Made by a program: the position numbers and the translations under genes. Below, piece by piece: positions 25,589-35,000 of a stretch of 64,000 nt of DNA (position 1 is the first letter of the stretch; every line of letters begins with the position of its first letter). Source of the stretch: Planotetraspora kaengkrachanensis (GTDB lineage: Bacteria > Actinomycetota > Actinomycetes > Streptosporangiales > Streptosporangiaceae); the NCBI RefSeq assembly GCF_016862895.1, contig NZ_BONV01000012.1:1-64000 (forward strand). The letters run 5' to 3'. The notes below the pieces were generated by a model. That model worked only from the letters and a program-made list of their open reading frames with translations. It searched no databases and had not been told where the DNA came from.

Positions 25589-26749
25589 CTACGCGACATC
25601 GTCTGGGAGCATGTCCCTTACAAGCTGATCGAGCGTCAACTCTGTGTAGGTTCGGCCGTCGAAGGCATGCACCAATTCGGCAGACTCCGTCCGCTTCGCC
25701 CATCCAGGACCGATCAGCACCACCGCAACGGGCACGCGGAACTTCGGTGGCAACTGCAGGAGCTTGCCCCCGCTCTTGTTCGCCGTACCTCCATCCGTAG
25801 CCACAGAGACAGCGATCGCATGAGTGTGCCCCGCTGGCTCCGCCAGAACTGTGACCTGTGCGGATACGCTCTCCGTGTCATTGAGGCTTTCCTTCAACAC
25901 CTGGTCCCGGGCCACAGCCAGTGCCGCCAGCGCCTCACGCGCGGCCTTGTCCCTCTTCAGCCGACGGTAGGGCACCTCGTGCTCCTCAAGCAGCCGACAG
26001 AGCTCGTCTGTGACCTGGGCCTGCACTTTCGATGATGTGCTATTACGATGCGCTCCCCAAGAGGTCCCAACAACGCGCTGGGCAAGGAGTGTCTCATAAG
26101 GGGCACCCTCGGCTCGCAGCTGCTCGATGAGGTCCCACCCGCGTGGGGCAATCTCATCGGCGAACAACATTTCCACCGGACGCCGGGCGACGGCGGTCGG
26201 GTTCCGCGGTTTTACCGTCCCGCGTACCACCCGGTCGATCACATTAAAGGCCGCCGAGATTTGGGTTACGGACCACGCGCGCCCCGGATCATTGGGCAGT
26301 TGCCCATCCGCTCGGTCTCGCAACTCCTTGTACGTCATCCCCGCGACAGCACATAATGTCTGTATTACCCACGGATCTTGCGTCTGGGCCTGGTAGACGG
26401 CTGTCTCGTTGACGTCCTGGAGCGTTCCCGAATGGGTGAATGTAGCAAGTCTCTCCAGCGCCTTCCGGTAGAAGACCGGGGGAGTCACGGTGTCGATGTC
26501 CAGCAACTCCGACGAAGGATCCATCTCCGATTTCAGGTACATCTTCCGTGCAGACTGTAACGCCTGGTTTCCCAAGTCCGCGATCTCGCCCTGGGCTTCA
26601 CGGGAAAGAATGGCCAGCGCTGAGAGGAGCTCACGGGTACGAGTCCCGGAGGGCATCATCCGACCTTCTTGCACCCACTTCAGTGCGTCGCGAGTAGAAT
26701 GACGCCTTGTCGTCCGACGTAAATAGGACTCCGCTTCTGCGAGTTCCAC
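25589..26749 (-). CDS. pseudo-nuclease paralogue of the adjacent PD-(D/E)xK protein
   Basis: A GTG at 26749 has an AAAGGGG site; the ATG at 26767 is the longest option. The roughly 390-residue protein resembles the next upstream gene in its C-terminal third. Shared landmarks are LLEEHEVPYRR against LFERHGIPFVR, ATDGGTA against TNDGGTA, and VVLIGPGW against AVLGGLGW with the following CDGR-like strand. The residues that make the neighbour a nuclease (PD and ECK) are replaced here. It is probably a non-cutting partner subunit or DNA reader. The N-terminal two thirds are helical and unrecognised. Confidence 0.65.
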   Translation of the reverse strand: MELAEAESYLRRTTRRHSTRDALKWVQEGRMMPSGTRTRELLSALAILSREAQGEIADLGNQALQSARKMYLKSEMDPSSELLDIDTVTPPVFYRKALERLATFTHSGTLQDVNETAVYQAQTQDPWVIQTLCAVAGMTYKELRDRADGQLPNDPGRAWSVTQISAAFNVIDRVVRGTVKPRNPTAVARRPVEMLFADEIAPRGWDLIEQLRAEGAPYETLLAQRVVGTSWGAHRNSTSSKVQAQVTDELCRLLEEHEVPYRRLKRDKAAREALAALAVARDQVLKESLNDTESVSAQVTVLAEPAGHTHAIAVSVATDGGTANKSGGKLLQLPPKFRVPVAVVLIGPGWAKRTESAELVHAFDGRTYTELTLDQLVRDMLPDDVA

Positions 26750-26990
26750 GTGATCCCCTTTCGACATGTCATATCACAGTAGCCGCAGCGGCAATGGGCT
26801 TGACAGTACACCTCGCACCGCCCGCCTGATGGCGGCCGGCATCGACACGGCCAACTCGAGGGCGTAGATGCTGCGCGTCGCTTCGGATGCTCGCGACTTT
26901 GACCGCCCTGTGTTCTGGTCGGCTTGTCACCGGGTGATGTTGGGTCACGAGTGGAACACACAGGAAACACCGCCACTCCATCCGTCGAAC

Positions 26991-28268
26991 TCAGGCGAGT
27001 CCGAATAGATGGGGCATTGGATCGACCGTAACCATCTCATCGAGGGTCGCTAGCGTGAAGACGCGTCCGTCGCATTCCTGCACTACCGGCCCCAGCGCGT
27101 CCGCTGTTCTAGTCCATCCCAATCCACCCAGAACGGCGAAGACCGGTATACCGCCAAGGCGGTTAGCCTCGACGCGAAGGCCTCTGAATCTTGCAGCCTT
27201 ATCACGAGCTGTCCCCCCGTCGTTCGTAGTCTTGCATTCCAGCATGCCCCGCAGAGTGCCGTTTGCGTCATGAACGACAAAATCGGGCGCAGGTTGCACG
27301 GTGAGATTAAATCTGGAAGCAATTTCCGCCTGGTTTGTATTTCCTGTTCGCACAAAAGGGATGCCGTGCCGCTCAAAGAGCTCCTGAACGGCATCTTCGA
27401 TTCTGTCGCCTCGCTGCGTGCTACCCGAGTTGAGCACTTGCAGAAAGGAACCTCCATAGTGGCGCTGATGAAGGAAGACGGGATAAGGAACTCCCTCAGT
27501 GGAATATTGGCGCACGCTATTCCAGCCATGAACCAGATCGGGGCGATCTTGCTTGGTTCGGAGGCCAGCTGCCGCTTCGGGGAAGAGTGTTTTCGTTATA
27601 CCTCTAGAAATTGTCTCTGCCAACACTCGCGGTATGACAGCCTTTGAGGACTCTCGGCCTTGCTCCATCGACTTAATTCGACTTTCCGATACGGGCTCTG
27701 CGGCAATATCAAGATGGTCGGTCGACATAGGCAACTGATTGCTTTTGTAGCGTTCCCCCGCGTCTGCCTGAAGTGTTGCGGCAACAACCTTCGTGGCGGC
27801 CGCGAGCTCCTTAGGTATATAGCCCAAAAGAAGACGGAAGATCCGAAGCGTTTCAGGCTTAATAGCGAGGCAGCGCTCAAGATCTGCACTGGAGACGTTG
27901 GCGAAGCCCTCCGTCAACTCCATGGCTGCATCGTAGGCAGCCTGAATAACAGGAAGCTCGAAATCTTCCCGTAGATCAACATATGCGAAGTCCGGCGTAA
28001 GATTAGGGACATATAAATCTTTGGCCAGCTTGGCAAAGACCTTGCGCCAGTCAGCGCGGCCAAACCTCTCAGGAATCTGGCGAACTAGGTTAACCCGCGC
28101 GTTCCATGAGGACGCATTGGTGATCGCATCTACGGTGCGCTCCACAGAGGGGGACATAGAGGGCAAGACTAGCGACCTTAGATCAAGGTCTGCCATAACT
28201 TCCGCGTACCTGGCGTCGAGCTCCTCCACGCGCCACTTATGCCCCTTGGTTCTCCGCTGCCACGCCAC
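26991..28268 (-). CDS. PD-(D/E)xK restriction endonuclease-like protein
   Basis: This 425-residue product starts with a GTG at 28268. The N-terminal 270 residues are helical with no known family. The C-terminal domain has the nuclease order: RGDRIEDAV helix with Glu, APDFVV, then MLECKTT about twelve residues later and a VFAVLGGLGW strand. This is a textbook PD-(D/E)xK core. It is the first gene of the minus-strand run leading to the ParB-like, SNF2, DUF3883 and methylase genes. Base composition is lower in G/C than in the pilus operon, suggesting transfer. Cleavage of unmodified DNA is inferred. Confidence 0.75.
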   Translation of the reverse strand: MAWQRRTKGHKWRVEELDARYAEVMADLDLRSLVLPSMSPSVERTVDAITNASSWNARVNLVRQIPERFGRADWRKVFAKLAKDLYVPNLTPDFAYVDLREDFELPVIQAAYDAAMELTEGFANVSSADLERCLAIKPETLRIFRLLLGYIPKELAAATKVVAATLQADAGERYKSNQLPMSTDHLDIAAEPVSESRIKSMEQGRESSKAVIPRVLAETISRGITKTLFPEAAAGLRTKQDRPDLVHGWNSVRQYSTEGVPYPVFLHQRHYGGSFLQVLNSGSTQRGDRIEDAVQELFERHGIPFVRTGNTNQAEIASRFNLTVQPAPDFVVHDANGTLRGMLECKTTNDGGTARDKAARFRGLRVEANRLGGIPVFAVLGGLGWTRTADALGPVVQECDGRVFTLATLDEMVTVDPMPHLFGLA

Positions 28269-28334
28269 TCGTATGGGTGATGTGGGTCAGCTAGAGACTG
28301 AATCACCGCCCTGGGCACCCGCGATGTCGATAAT

Positions 28335-29048
28335 ATGCCGTTTGCTCCCGACGGTGTCCCGCTTGCGGAAAGGATGCTCCACGTGGCGAACGGACCTCTG
28401 CCGTCTGCGGTGGCGGGAGATCCGGACCGGATAGGTCCGTTCCGCATCATCGGCCGTCTCGGTGTCGGCCGCATGGGGATCGTTCACGCAGGGCTTGCAT
28501 CGGATGGGACACGTGTTGCCGTTAAGGCGATCCGGGCAGACTATGCGAACGACCCTAATTTCCGTGCGCGCTTCGCCCGAGAGGTTGACACATGCGCAGG
28601 GTCAGGGCCCTGCCTCGTCCCGCTCCTGGACGCCGACACGCGTGCGCAACAACCCTGGCTTGCCACAGCGTACGTCCCCGGACCGACCCTCAACGCGCAC
28701 GTCTCCGCCCACGGACCTCTGTCCGGGATTCGACTCCACGCTCTGGCGGCGGGTACAGCGGCTGCGCTGGCGGCGATCCACAGTGCAGGCATCGTGCATC
28801 GGGACCTCGAGCCCGGCAACGTCATCCTTTCCCCGGCCGGCCCACGGGTCCTGGACCTCGGTATCGCACACGCCGTCGACGAGACCGCGATCCGCGGACC
28901 TGCGCGTGGACTGGCACCCACGGCTGGTCGAGCCCGGAGCAATACCGCAACGAAGCAAGTGGACCGGCTTCGGACGTCTTCACTTCGACCGAGGCCTTCC
29001 TTGATCGCTATGAGGGGCCGGAACGCCGTCGCATCAACATCCTCGATC
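28335..29048 (+). pseudogene. Ser/Thr kinase remnant, frameshifted and cut by IS256
   Basis: The frame reads a PknB-like N-lobe (IGPFRIIGRLGVGRMG, then VAVKAIRADY), a catalytic loop HRDLEPGN and DLGIAHAVD. The usual Lys of HRDLKP is Glu and the DFG motif is DLG. Around 28915 the kinase sequence continues in another frame (GWSSPEQYRNEASGPASD), and it ends at the IS256 boundary. It has no activation segment in frame and no C-lobe, so the gene is dead. Its intact ancestor may have belonged to the island, where two other kinases survive. Confidence 0.75.
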
Positions 29049-29096
29049 GGGACTGTAAGACGAACGGTGTAACTCCTGATCAAGGAGACGCACCTG

Positions 29097-30395
29097 ATGA
29101 GTACTGTGATCCAGGCATCGACGGAGATCGACCTGGAGGACGCCGCGGTGGCGCGGAAGGACGAAGCCTCAGACCGTGAGCTGGTGGCCAAGCTGGTCGA
29201 CCAGGCCCGCTCCGAGGGACTGGAGTTGGTCGGTGAGAACGGGCTGCTGGGCCGGCTGACCAAACTCGTGTTGGAGTCGGCGCTGGAAGGCGAGATCACC
29301 GACCACCTCGGCTACGACAAACACGATCCGGTCGGCCGGGGCAGCGGCAATACCCGCAACGGCACCCGCACCAAGACCGTCATCGCTGACGTGGGTCCGG
29401 TGGAGATCACTGTTCCGCGGGATCGGGACGCCAGCTTCGAGCCGAAGATCGTGCGCAAACGGCAGCGGCGCCTGTCGGGGGTCGATGAGATGGTCATCTC
29501 GCTGGCCGCCAAAGGGCTGACCACCGGGGAGATCTCCGCGCACCTGGCCGAGGTCTACGGCGCGCAGGTGTCCAAGCAGACCATCTCCACCATCACCGAC
29601 AAAGTCATCGACGGGATGACCGAGTGGCAGAACCGACCGCTCGACCCCGTCTACCCGGTCGTGTTCGTCGATGCGATCCACGTGAAGATCCGTGACGGGC
29701 AGGTCGCCAACCGGCCCATCTACGTGGCGATGGCGGTCACCGTCGACGGCGAGCGCGACATCCTCGGGTTGTGGGCCGGCGACGGCGGTGAGGGCGCCAA
29801 GTTCTGGCTGCACGTCCTGACCGAGATCAAGAACCGGGGCGTCGGTGATGTGCTGATGGTCGTCTGCGATGGCCTGAAAGGGTTGCCGCAGGCGATCGAG
29901 CAGGCCTGGCCCCTGGCGGTCGTGCAGACCTGCGTGGTGCACCTGCTGCGCGCTAGCTTCCGATACGCCGCCCGCCAGCACTGGGACGCCATCGCCAAAG
30001 CGCTACGGCCCGTCTACACCGCACCGACCGAAGCCGCAGCCCTCGAACGGTTCGTGGAGTTCGCCGACGCCTGGGGCGGCAAGTACCCAGCGATCGTCAA
30101 ACTGTGGCAGGACGCCTGGGCCGAATTCGTCCCGTTCCTCAACTTCGACACCGAGATCCGCCGGGTCATCTGCTCGACCAACGCAATTGAGTCGGTCAAC
30201 GCCCGCATCCGCCGGGCGGTCAAAGCCCGAGGCCACTTCCCGAACGAGCAGGCCGCGCTCAAATGCGTCTACATGGCGATCATGAGCCTGGACCCGACAG
30301 GGCAGGGCCGCAAACGCTGGGTCACCCGGTGGAAAGCCGCCCTCAACGCCTTCGCCATCACCTTCGAAGGCCGCCTGTCCCCGAACCCCCGATAG
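29097..30395 (+). CDS. IS256-family (mutator-type) transposase
   Basis: The 432-residue open frame is full length. DDE residues are visible in VFVDAIHVK, VVCDGLKGLP and STNAIESVNARIRR, with the CVVHLLRASF stretch between them. The N-terminal part includes LGYDKHDP and NTRNGTRTKTV, both typical of the mutator family. Its ATG is 48 bases inside the left inverted repeat. Because the right repeat is now split, the element may no longer be mobile although the enzyme looks intact. Confidence 0.95.
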   Translation: MSTVIQASTEIDLEDAAVARKDEASDRELVAKLVDQARSEGLELVGENGLLGRLTKLVLESALEGEITDHLGYDKHDPVGRGSGNTRNGTRTKTVIADVGPVEITVPRDRDASFEPKIVRKRQRRLSGVDEMVISLAAKGLTTGEISAHLAEVYGAQVSKQTISTITDKVIDGMTEWQNRPLDPVYPVVFVDAIHVKIRDGQVANRPIYVAMAVTVDGERDILGLWAGDGGEGAKFWLHVLTEIKNRGVGDVLMVVCDGLKGLPQAIEQAWPLAVVQTCVVHLLRASFRYAARQHWDAIAKALRPVYTAPTEAAALERFVEFADAWGGKYPAIVKLWQDAWAEFVPFLNFDTEIRRVICSTNAIESVNARIRRAVKARGHFPNEQAALKCVYMAIMSLDPTGQGRKRWVTRWKAALNAFAITFEGRLSPNPR

Positions 30396-30419
30396 AACCA
30401 ATCAAGATCGAGTTACACC

Positions 30420-30427
30420 GTTCACTG
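30420..30427. repeat. left target-site duplication of ISL3 (gttcactg)
   Basis: The eight bases GTTCACTG just before the ISL3 left end are repeated exactly after its right end at 32047-32054. Eight bases is the normal duplication length for ISL3 elements. The sequence is part of the IS256 right inverted repeat. Confidence 0.92.
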
Positions 30428-32046
30428 GGCTCTGTCTCTCTTTCGGTGGTGACGGAGCGTTAGGCCAAGAGAATGCGGTGGCGGAGCAACGCGAAGCTGG
30501 CCCGGCCGTGCATCTGGCGCATGATGCGCTTCGTCTTCGTGTTGACGCCTTCGGTGCCGCCGTTATGGAAGGGCAAGGTGACGGCCGCGCGGACGGCATC
30601 GCGGTCCTGGTCGAGGCCGCGGATGAAGGCATGCAGGTGAGGCAGATCGCAGGTCCGGGCGGTGGCGATCCACGCGTCGAGACGCTCGGCGTTGCCCTCG
30701 TGTGGCCGCAGCAGGTCGGCGAAGCCGCGCACGAGCTCGGCCAGGTCGATCATCTGCGGGCAGGCGGTGGTGAGGTCGTCCAGCAAGCGGCGGTGCTCGT
30801 CCGTCAGGCTGTCGGGCCGGGTGAGCAGGAGCCGAGCAAAGCGGCGAGGAGAGATGGGCAGACGGTCGGCCTCGACCCGGCCTTGGGTGATGTAGCGGTA
30901 GAGAAGGTTGAAGCTGCCCTGATAGCCGAGGGCTTTGATCTCGTTGAACAGATGCAGAACGGGGACGGCGGGGTCGTCGGACCGGCGGCGGCGAAGATGG
31001 TCGCGGTAGGGGTCGACAAGGGTAGGCCGGTATTGCGGGGCGCGTTGCAGGCGTTCGGGTTCGCCCACGCGGGCGTAGCGCTTGACGGTGTTGAGGGACA
31101 CGTTCAGCCGGCGGGCGCATTCCAGCAGGCCGACGCCCTTGCCGAGCAGATCGTGGACCTGATGCCAGCGCTCGCGGGTGGTCTGCGCGCGTTTGCCGTC
31201 CTGCAGGGGCGGCCCGGCCTTGGCCCAGCAGGCACTGTGTCCGGCTACTTCTTTCAGAACGGCCTCGCCGAGGTTGTGCCACAGGTGCCAGCGGTCGGTG
31301 ACCTGGACGGCGTCCGGCAGTGCGCGGCGCACGGCTTCGGCGTAGGCGCCTGAGCCGTCCCGGCACACGATCTGCACGCCGGGATGAGCACGAAGCCAGG
31401 CTTCCAGGACATCGGCGGTGCGGCCGGGCAAAACGTCGATGCGTTCGCGTGTTTGGGCGTCGATCAGAACGGTGGCGTAGTGGTGACGCCGGCGCAGCGC
31501 GAAGTCATCGACGCCGAGCACACGGGGCACCCGAGGCTGGGGCGACGGCACGCGCAGCAAAAGGCGCAGCGCGGTGTGCCGGGACAGGCCGACAGCCAGT
31601 GCGGATAAGGCACGCACGCCGGCACGTCCAGCCAGTTCGCGGACCACCGCACCGATCTGCGAGGTCAGACGAGTGGTGCGCCGCTGGTAGCGCTCCAGTA
31701 CACCGGGCAGCTGTTCGCGGAAGGTCTGACGGCAGCCGCGGGTCGGGCAGACCAGGCGGCGAATTCTTACCACCACCAGCACACGGCGCGCATCGACCGG
31801 GACATCGGCGACGGTCCGGTCGTGATAGCCGTGCACCCGCGCTGTCTCAGCCCCGCACCCCGAGCAGGCGACCGACCCGTCCGGAGTTCGCGCCCGCACG
31901 CGGATCCGCTCGCCGTCGTCCACGACGTCCTTCACCACCAGCGGCGACAACCCCGAAAACACGACGCCCACAAGCTCATCAAGATCAATCATGACTCACT
32001 GTGACGCAGCCGGACCTTTCGTCACCACCGAATCTGCGACAGAGCC
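30428..32046. mobile_element. complete ISL3-family insertion sequence
   Basis: The element is 1619 bp. Its left end reads GGCTCTGTCTCTCTTTCGG and the right end, inverted, reads GGCTCTGTCGCAGATTCGG; both continue TGGTGACG, so the ends are imperfect inverted repeats of about 27 bp. Perfect 8-bp target duplications flank it. The single transposase gene fills the element on the minus strand. It appears complete and recently inserted. Confidence 0.95.
30460..31992 (-). CDS. ISL3-family transposase
   Basis: The full-length 510-residue transposase begins with a zinc-binding region (CSGCGAETARVHGYH, then CPTRGCRQTF). An HTH segment follows, then the DDE core: LGVDDFALRRRHHYATVLID, VCRDGSGAYAEAVRRALPDA, VTDRWHLWHNL, and the C-terminal HNGGTEGVNTKTKRIMR with the Glu. 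No frameshift is present. The start is 54 bases inside the right inverted repeat. It differs in subgroup from the ISL3 relic at 16.4 kb. Confidence 0.95.
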   Translation of the reverse strand: MIDLDELVGVVFSGLSPLVVKDVVDDGERIRVRARTPDGSVACSGCGAETARVHGYHDRTVADVPVDARRVLVVVRIRRLVCPTRGCRQTFREQLPGVLERYQRRTTRLTSQIGAVVRELAGRAGVRALSALAVGLSRHTALRLLLRVPSPQPRVPRVLGVDDFALRRRHHYATVLIDAQTRERIDVLPGRTADVLEAWLRAHPGVQIVCRDGSGAYAEAVRRALPDAVQVTDRWHLWHNLGEAVLKEVAGHSACWAKAGPPLQDGKRAQTTRERWHQVHDLLGKGVGLLECARRLNVSLNTVKRYARVGEPERLQRAPQYRPTLVDPYRDHLRRRRSDDPAVPVLHLFNEIKALGYQGSFNLLYRYITQGRVEADRLPISPRRFARLLLTRPDSLTDEHRRLLDDLTTACPQMIDLAELVRGFADLLRPHEGNAERLDAWIATARTCDLPHLHAFIRGLDQDRDAVRAAVTLPFHNGGTEGVNTKTKRIMRQMHGRASFALLRHRILLA

Positions 32047-32054
32047 GTTCACTG
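32047..32054. repeat. right target-site duplication of ISL3 (gttcactg)
   Basis: Exact copy of the eight bases at 30420-30427. After this copy the IS256 right inverted repeat resumes (gacagaccc). Confidence 0.92.
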
Positions 32055-32093
32055 GACAGACCCGGCCAAGGTGAGATTTTCGGGTCAGACCCG

Positions 32094-35000
32094 TCAGGTC
32101 AGGTCCGACTGGGCTGTTTGGGTCACCATGGTTTGCAAGTCGAGTAGGTGCTTCTCGGTGTAGTTGATTGTGTGAGGTTCGCTGCAGAGTGTCAGGCGCA
32201 AGGCGGCCGTCTCGCCTGCCTCGGTTCTGGTCCGCCATGACTGGATCTGACCGAGGATGTCGCTGGCCTGAACCTCCCCGTGTTGGAACTTCGCCGTGCA
32301 GGTGGGGCACAGGGAGAGGACGTTGCCGGGTCTGTCAATCCATGCGGCGCTGGTGTGGGACACCAAGTACACGACCTCGAAGTAAGGTTCTCCGTCGCGT
32401 TTAAGGAAGGTGGCGTCGCAAATTTGACAATGTCCGGCGTACTGTTCGACCAGGAACTGCCGGATGATCGGGTTCCTGCCGTCCCACACCTTGCGGGGCA
32501 GGAATCGAAATCGATCTTGGGGAGAAGGCTCGGCTGTCCGTGCCTGCTCTATGGTTGCTGCGGTGCGCTCGCGCCGCATTGCAGGAGCACTGACATGGCC
32601 GTTGTCGTGGAAGCGGTCACCACCACCATCGTCGCTCAAGTGGTTGCTGCCAGCGGGCCTGGCAAAAGCGTCCTGGAGCTTCGAGGTGAAGTCGAACGGA
32701 GAGATCGTAATCTCCACCGATTGCGACGGAGGCGCGGTGGCTGACCTCAGCGCCTTCTCCGCTTCCCGACTGACGGCAGCCAGGGCATCGGGGTTCTCGG
32801 CGAGGTAACGCAGGATGTCGACGCGAATGCCGAGTTGGGTGCTGGCTTGCTGAAGCAGCGGGGTGATCATGCCCAGAGTGTCGGCGAGACCGTTATGGCG
32901 GACGAAGTCGAGGGGGAGATCGTCGGGGGCCAGCTCGCGCGGTATTGCGTATCCACCATCAAGGCGGGGTAGCCAGGCCCGGCTGCTTGCAAGTCGGTAG
33001 GGCTCAGTATCTTGCTCCCTGCGACGGCTGTTGGTGTAGTCCTGTCGGCTGGCGAACTCCACGGTACCTCGCAACTGGTCAGTGCGGGGGGCCAACAGCA
33101 GGTTCCACACGTATGCGGAGCGTCGCCGGTCCGGGTTGGCCAGCGCCGCATCAAGTCCAGGGATATGTAGTTCGGGGTCGAAGCTGTTCAGACCGCGACT
33201 GTGATCGCCATGCCAGGCGCGCAGCACTACGTGACCCGAGAAGTTGGCGGCGCGGGCTTCGACGCGGACGCGGTCGGCCACGCCGAGTTCGGTAAGAACC
33301 CGGCGGTATTCTTCGTATTCCGGCGCAAGGAACCAGGCATCCTGGCTCGGGTAAAAGTAGTATTCGAGTTCGTCGTCAGGCCAGTAGCATTCGGCCGGGG
33401 TGCGGATCCCGGCAGTCGAGTGGTCCGCGGTTCGGGCGAACAGGAACGCCGTCGAGCGCAGACGATCGACAAGGGAGGCGCGGCGCTGCCCGGAAGCGTC
33501 ACGCATTGCCCGGCTAATCACAACGAGGTCACGGCGGTGTTGATCCGCCTTCGCGACCGAGCTGTTCGCCTGGTATCGGGGCAGGATTCTATCGATTACT
33601 TCATCGACTATGTCTGGCTCCTGCAGACCAAGGCCGGTCAAGAAGGAACGTGCTTGTCGGTGTGTGGCGATCGTACGGCGGACGGTGGGATAGTCAGAGG
33701 GGACCGGCCCTGGTAAGTAGGCGTTTGCCTTGCCGTTCGCGTCGAACGGAATCACCTGGCTGCCGTCCTCCAACCGGATCAGCGGCACCGTCCTCGCCGG
33801 TCCTCGGGAGTCATAGCGGGCGGCGCGCCATAGGGCGGGGCTTTGCTCGAGGAAGGCGTAGAGCCGGATCAGCCATGCTTCGTCGGCCTCGTGCAGGAAA
33901 TCTGCTTTGAGGTGGCCGACGACCCATTCAGGGGTGATCTCTTCGACACCGACCTCCTGGCGTAGATAGTCCCAGAGCAACCGAGTGCGCTCCCTTGTCA
34001 GCTGCGCCGGCTGCCAGTGCAGTGGGCCAGTGACCCCGGCCAACTCGCCCAGTTGTGTGGGGGACAGAAGCTCGCGAATGCCACCTCCGCGGGCCAGCCT
34101 GATCTCGCTGGCGGCCACATGGCCCACGCCGCCAGCTGTTGGGAGAAGAGCGCGCGTACGCAGCGCAAGGCGCACCCCCTCGAAGAGGGGACGCAGCAAG
34201 GGGCTCCAGCGAAACGCCTCGGCGTCGATGGGTAACGCTTCAAACACGTCGAGGCCTAGCCGCCCGCTATCCCGTAGCAGTTCGAGGGTGTCGAGGAGCA
34301 GACGGGTAGCCTGATCAACCAGCGCAACGTTATCTGGATCGTTTTCCGGAACGTTGTCGCGTGCTGGCGTGGTGCGCAGCGGCGCCTGTAGGAGGAACCC
34401 GAGCCGGGTTTCCTTGTCTGTGGGGAAGTAGGCGACGAGCGGAGACCGCGGCAGCCGTTCGACGGGCGCGTCCGGCTCGAGGCTGGCACGTTTGAACGCG
34501 ATCTCGACACGCTTGTTGAGATAACCAATGTGATCGAGGGATCGACCAAACTTCCACCAATGCTGATGCAGCATCACTTCTCCACCGGTACGGCGGACCA
34601 GTTCCACATTGGTCGGGTCAGTGTCGCTGCAGATACGCGTCAGATGGACCGTCCCCGACTCCGATTCGAAGATGACATCTCGGACGTGCTGTAGGAAGAG
34701 TAACGTGATCGGATCGAGCTCCAGTAGGCCGTCGGCGATCTCAGCGTAGGCGAGCTCGGAGGTCAGGTCGTCGCGGTCAAAGGGAAACAGAAAAAGAGTC
34801 TGGCCGTCGAGCGGATCCCCGTGCCAGGCTGCGGGTTCGGGGCGTACATAGTGACGGATGCGGAAGTTCTCCTCGCCTGAGTGGACCTCCGGCAGGGTGG
34901 TGTAGGCATAGACGGATTTGAACCCAATGCCGAACTTGCCGATAGCGGTCAGCTCGTCGTCTTTGGTGGAGGCGCTGACCCCGCAGATTCCTCGCACGTC

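Larger units (their letters stand above)
29049..32063. mobile_element. IS256-family element interrupted by an ISL3 element
   Basis: The left end starts GGGACTGTAAGACGAACGG. The right end, read inverted, starts GGGTCTGTCCAGTGAACGG, and both continue GTGTAACTC. The transposase lies between them. The right repeat is split by the ISL3 insertion, so the native element would be about 1.39 kb. I find no target duplication around the IS256 ends, which suggests that neighbouring DNA was deleted or rearranged. Confidence 0.85.

Noticed and set aside
29041-32075. Target-site duplication for the IS256 element
   Set aside because: Bases outside the two inverted repeats were compared and do not match over 8-9 positions.
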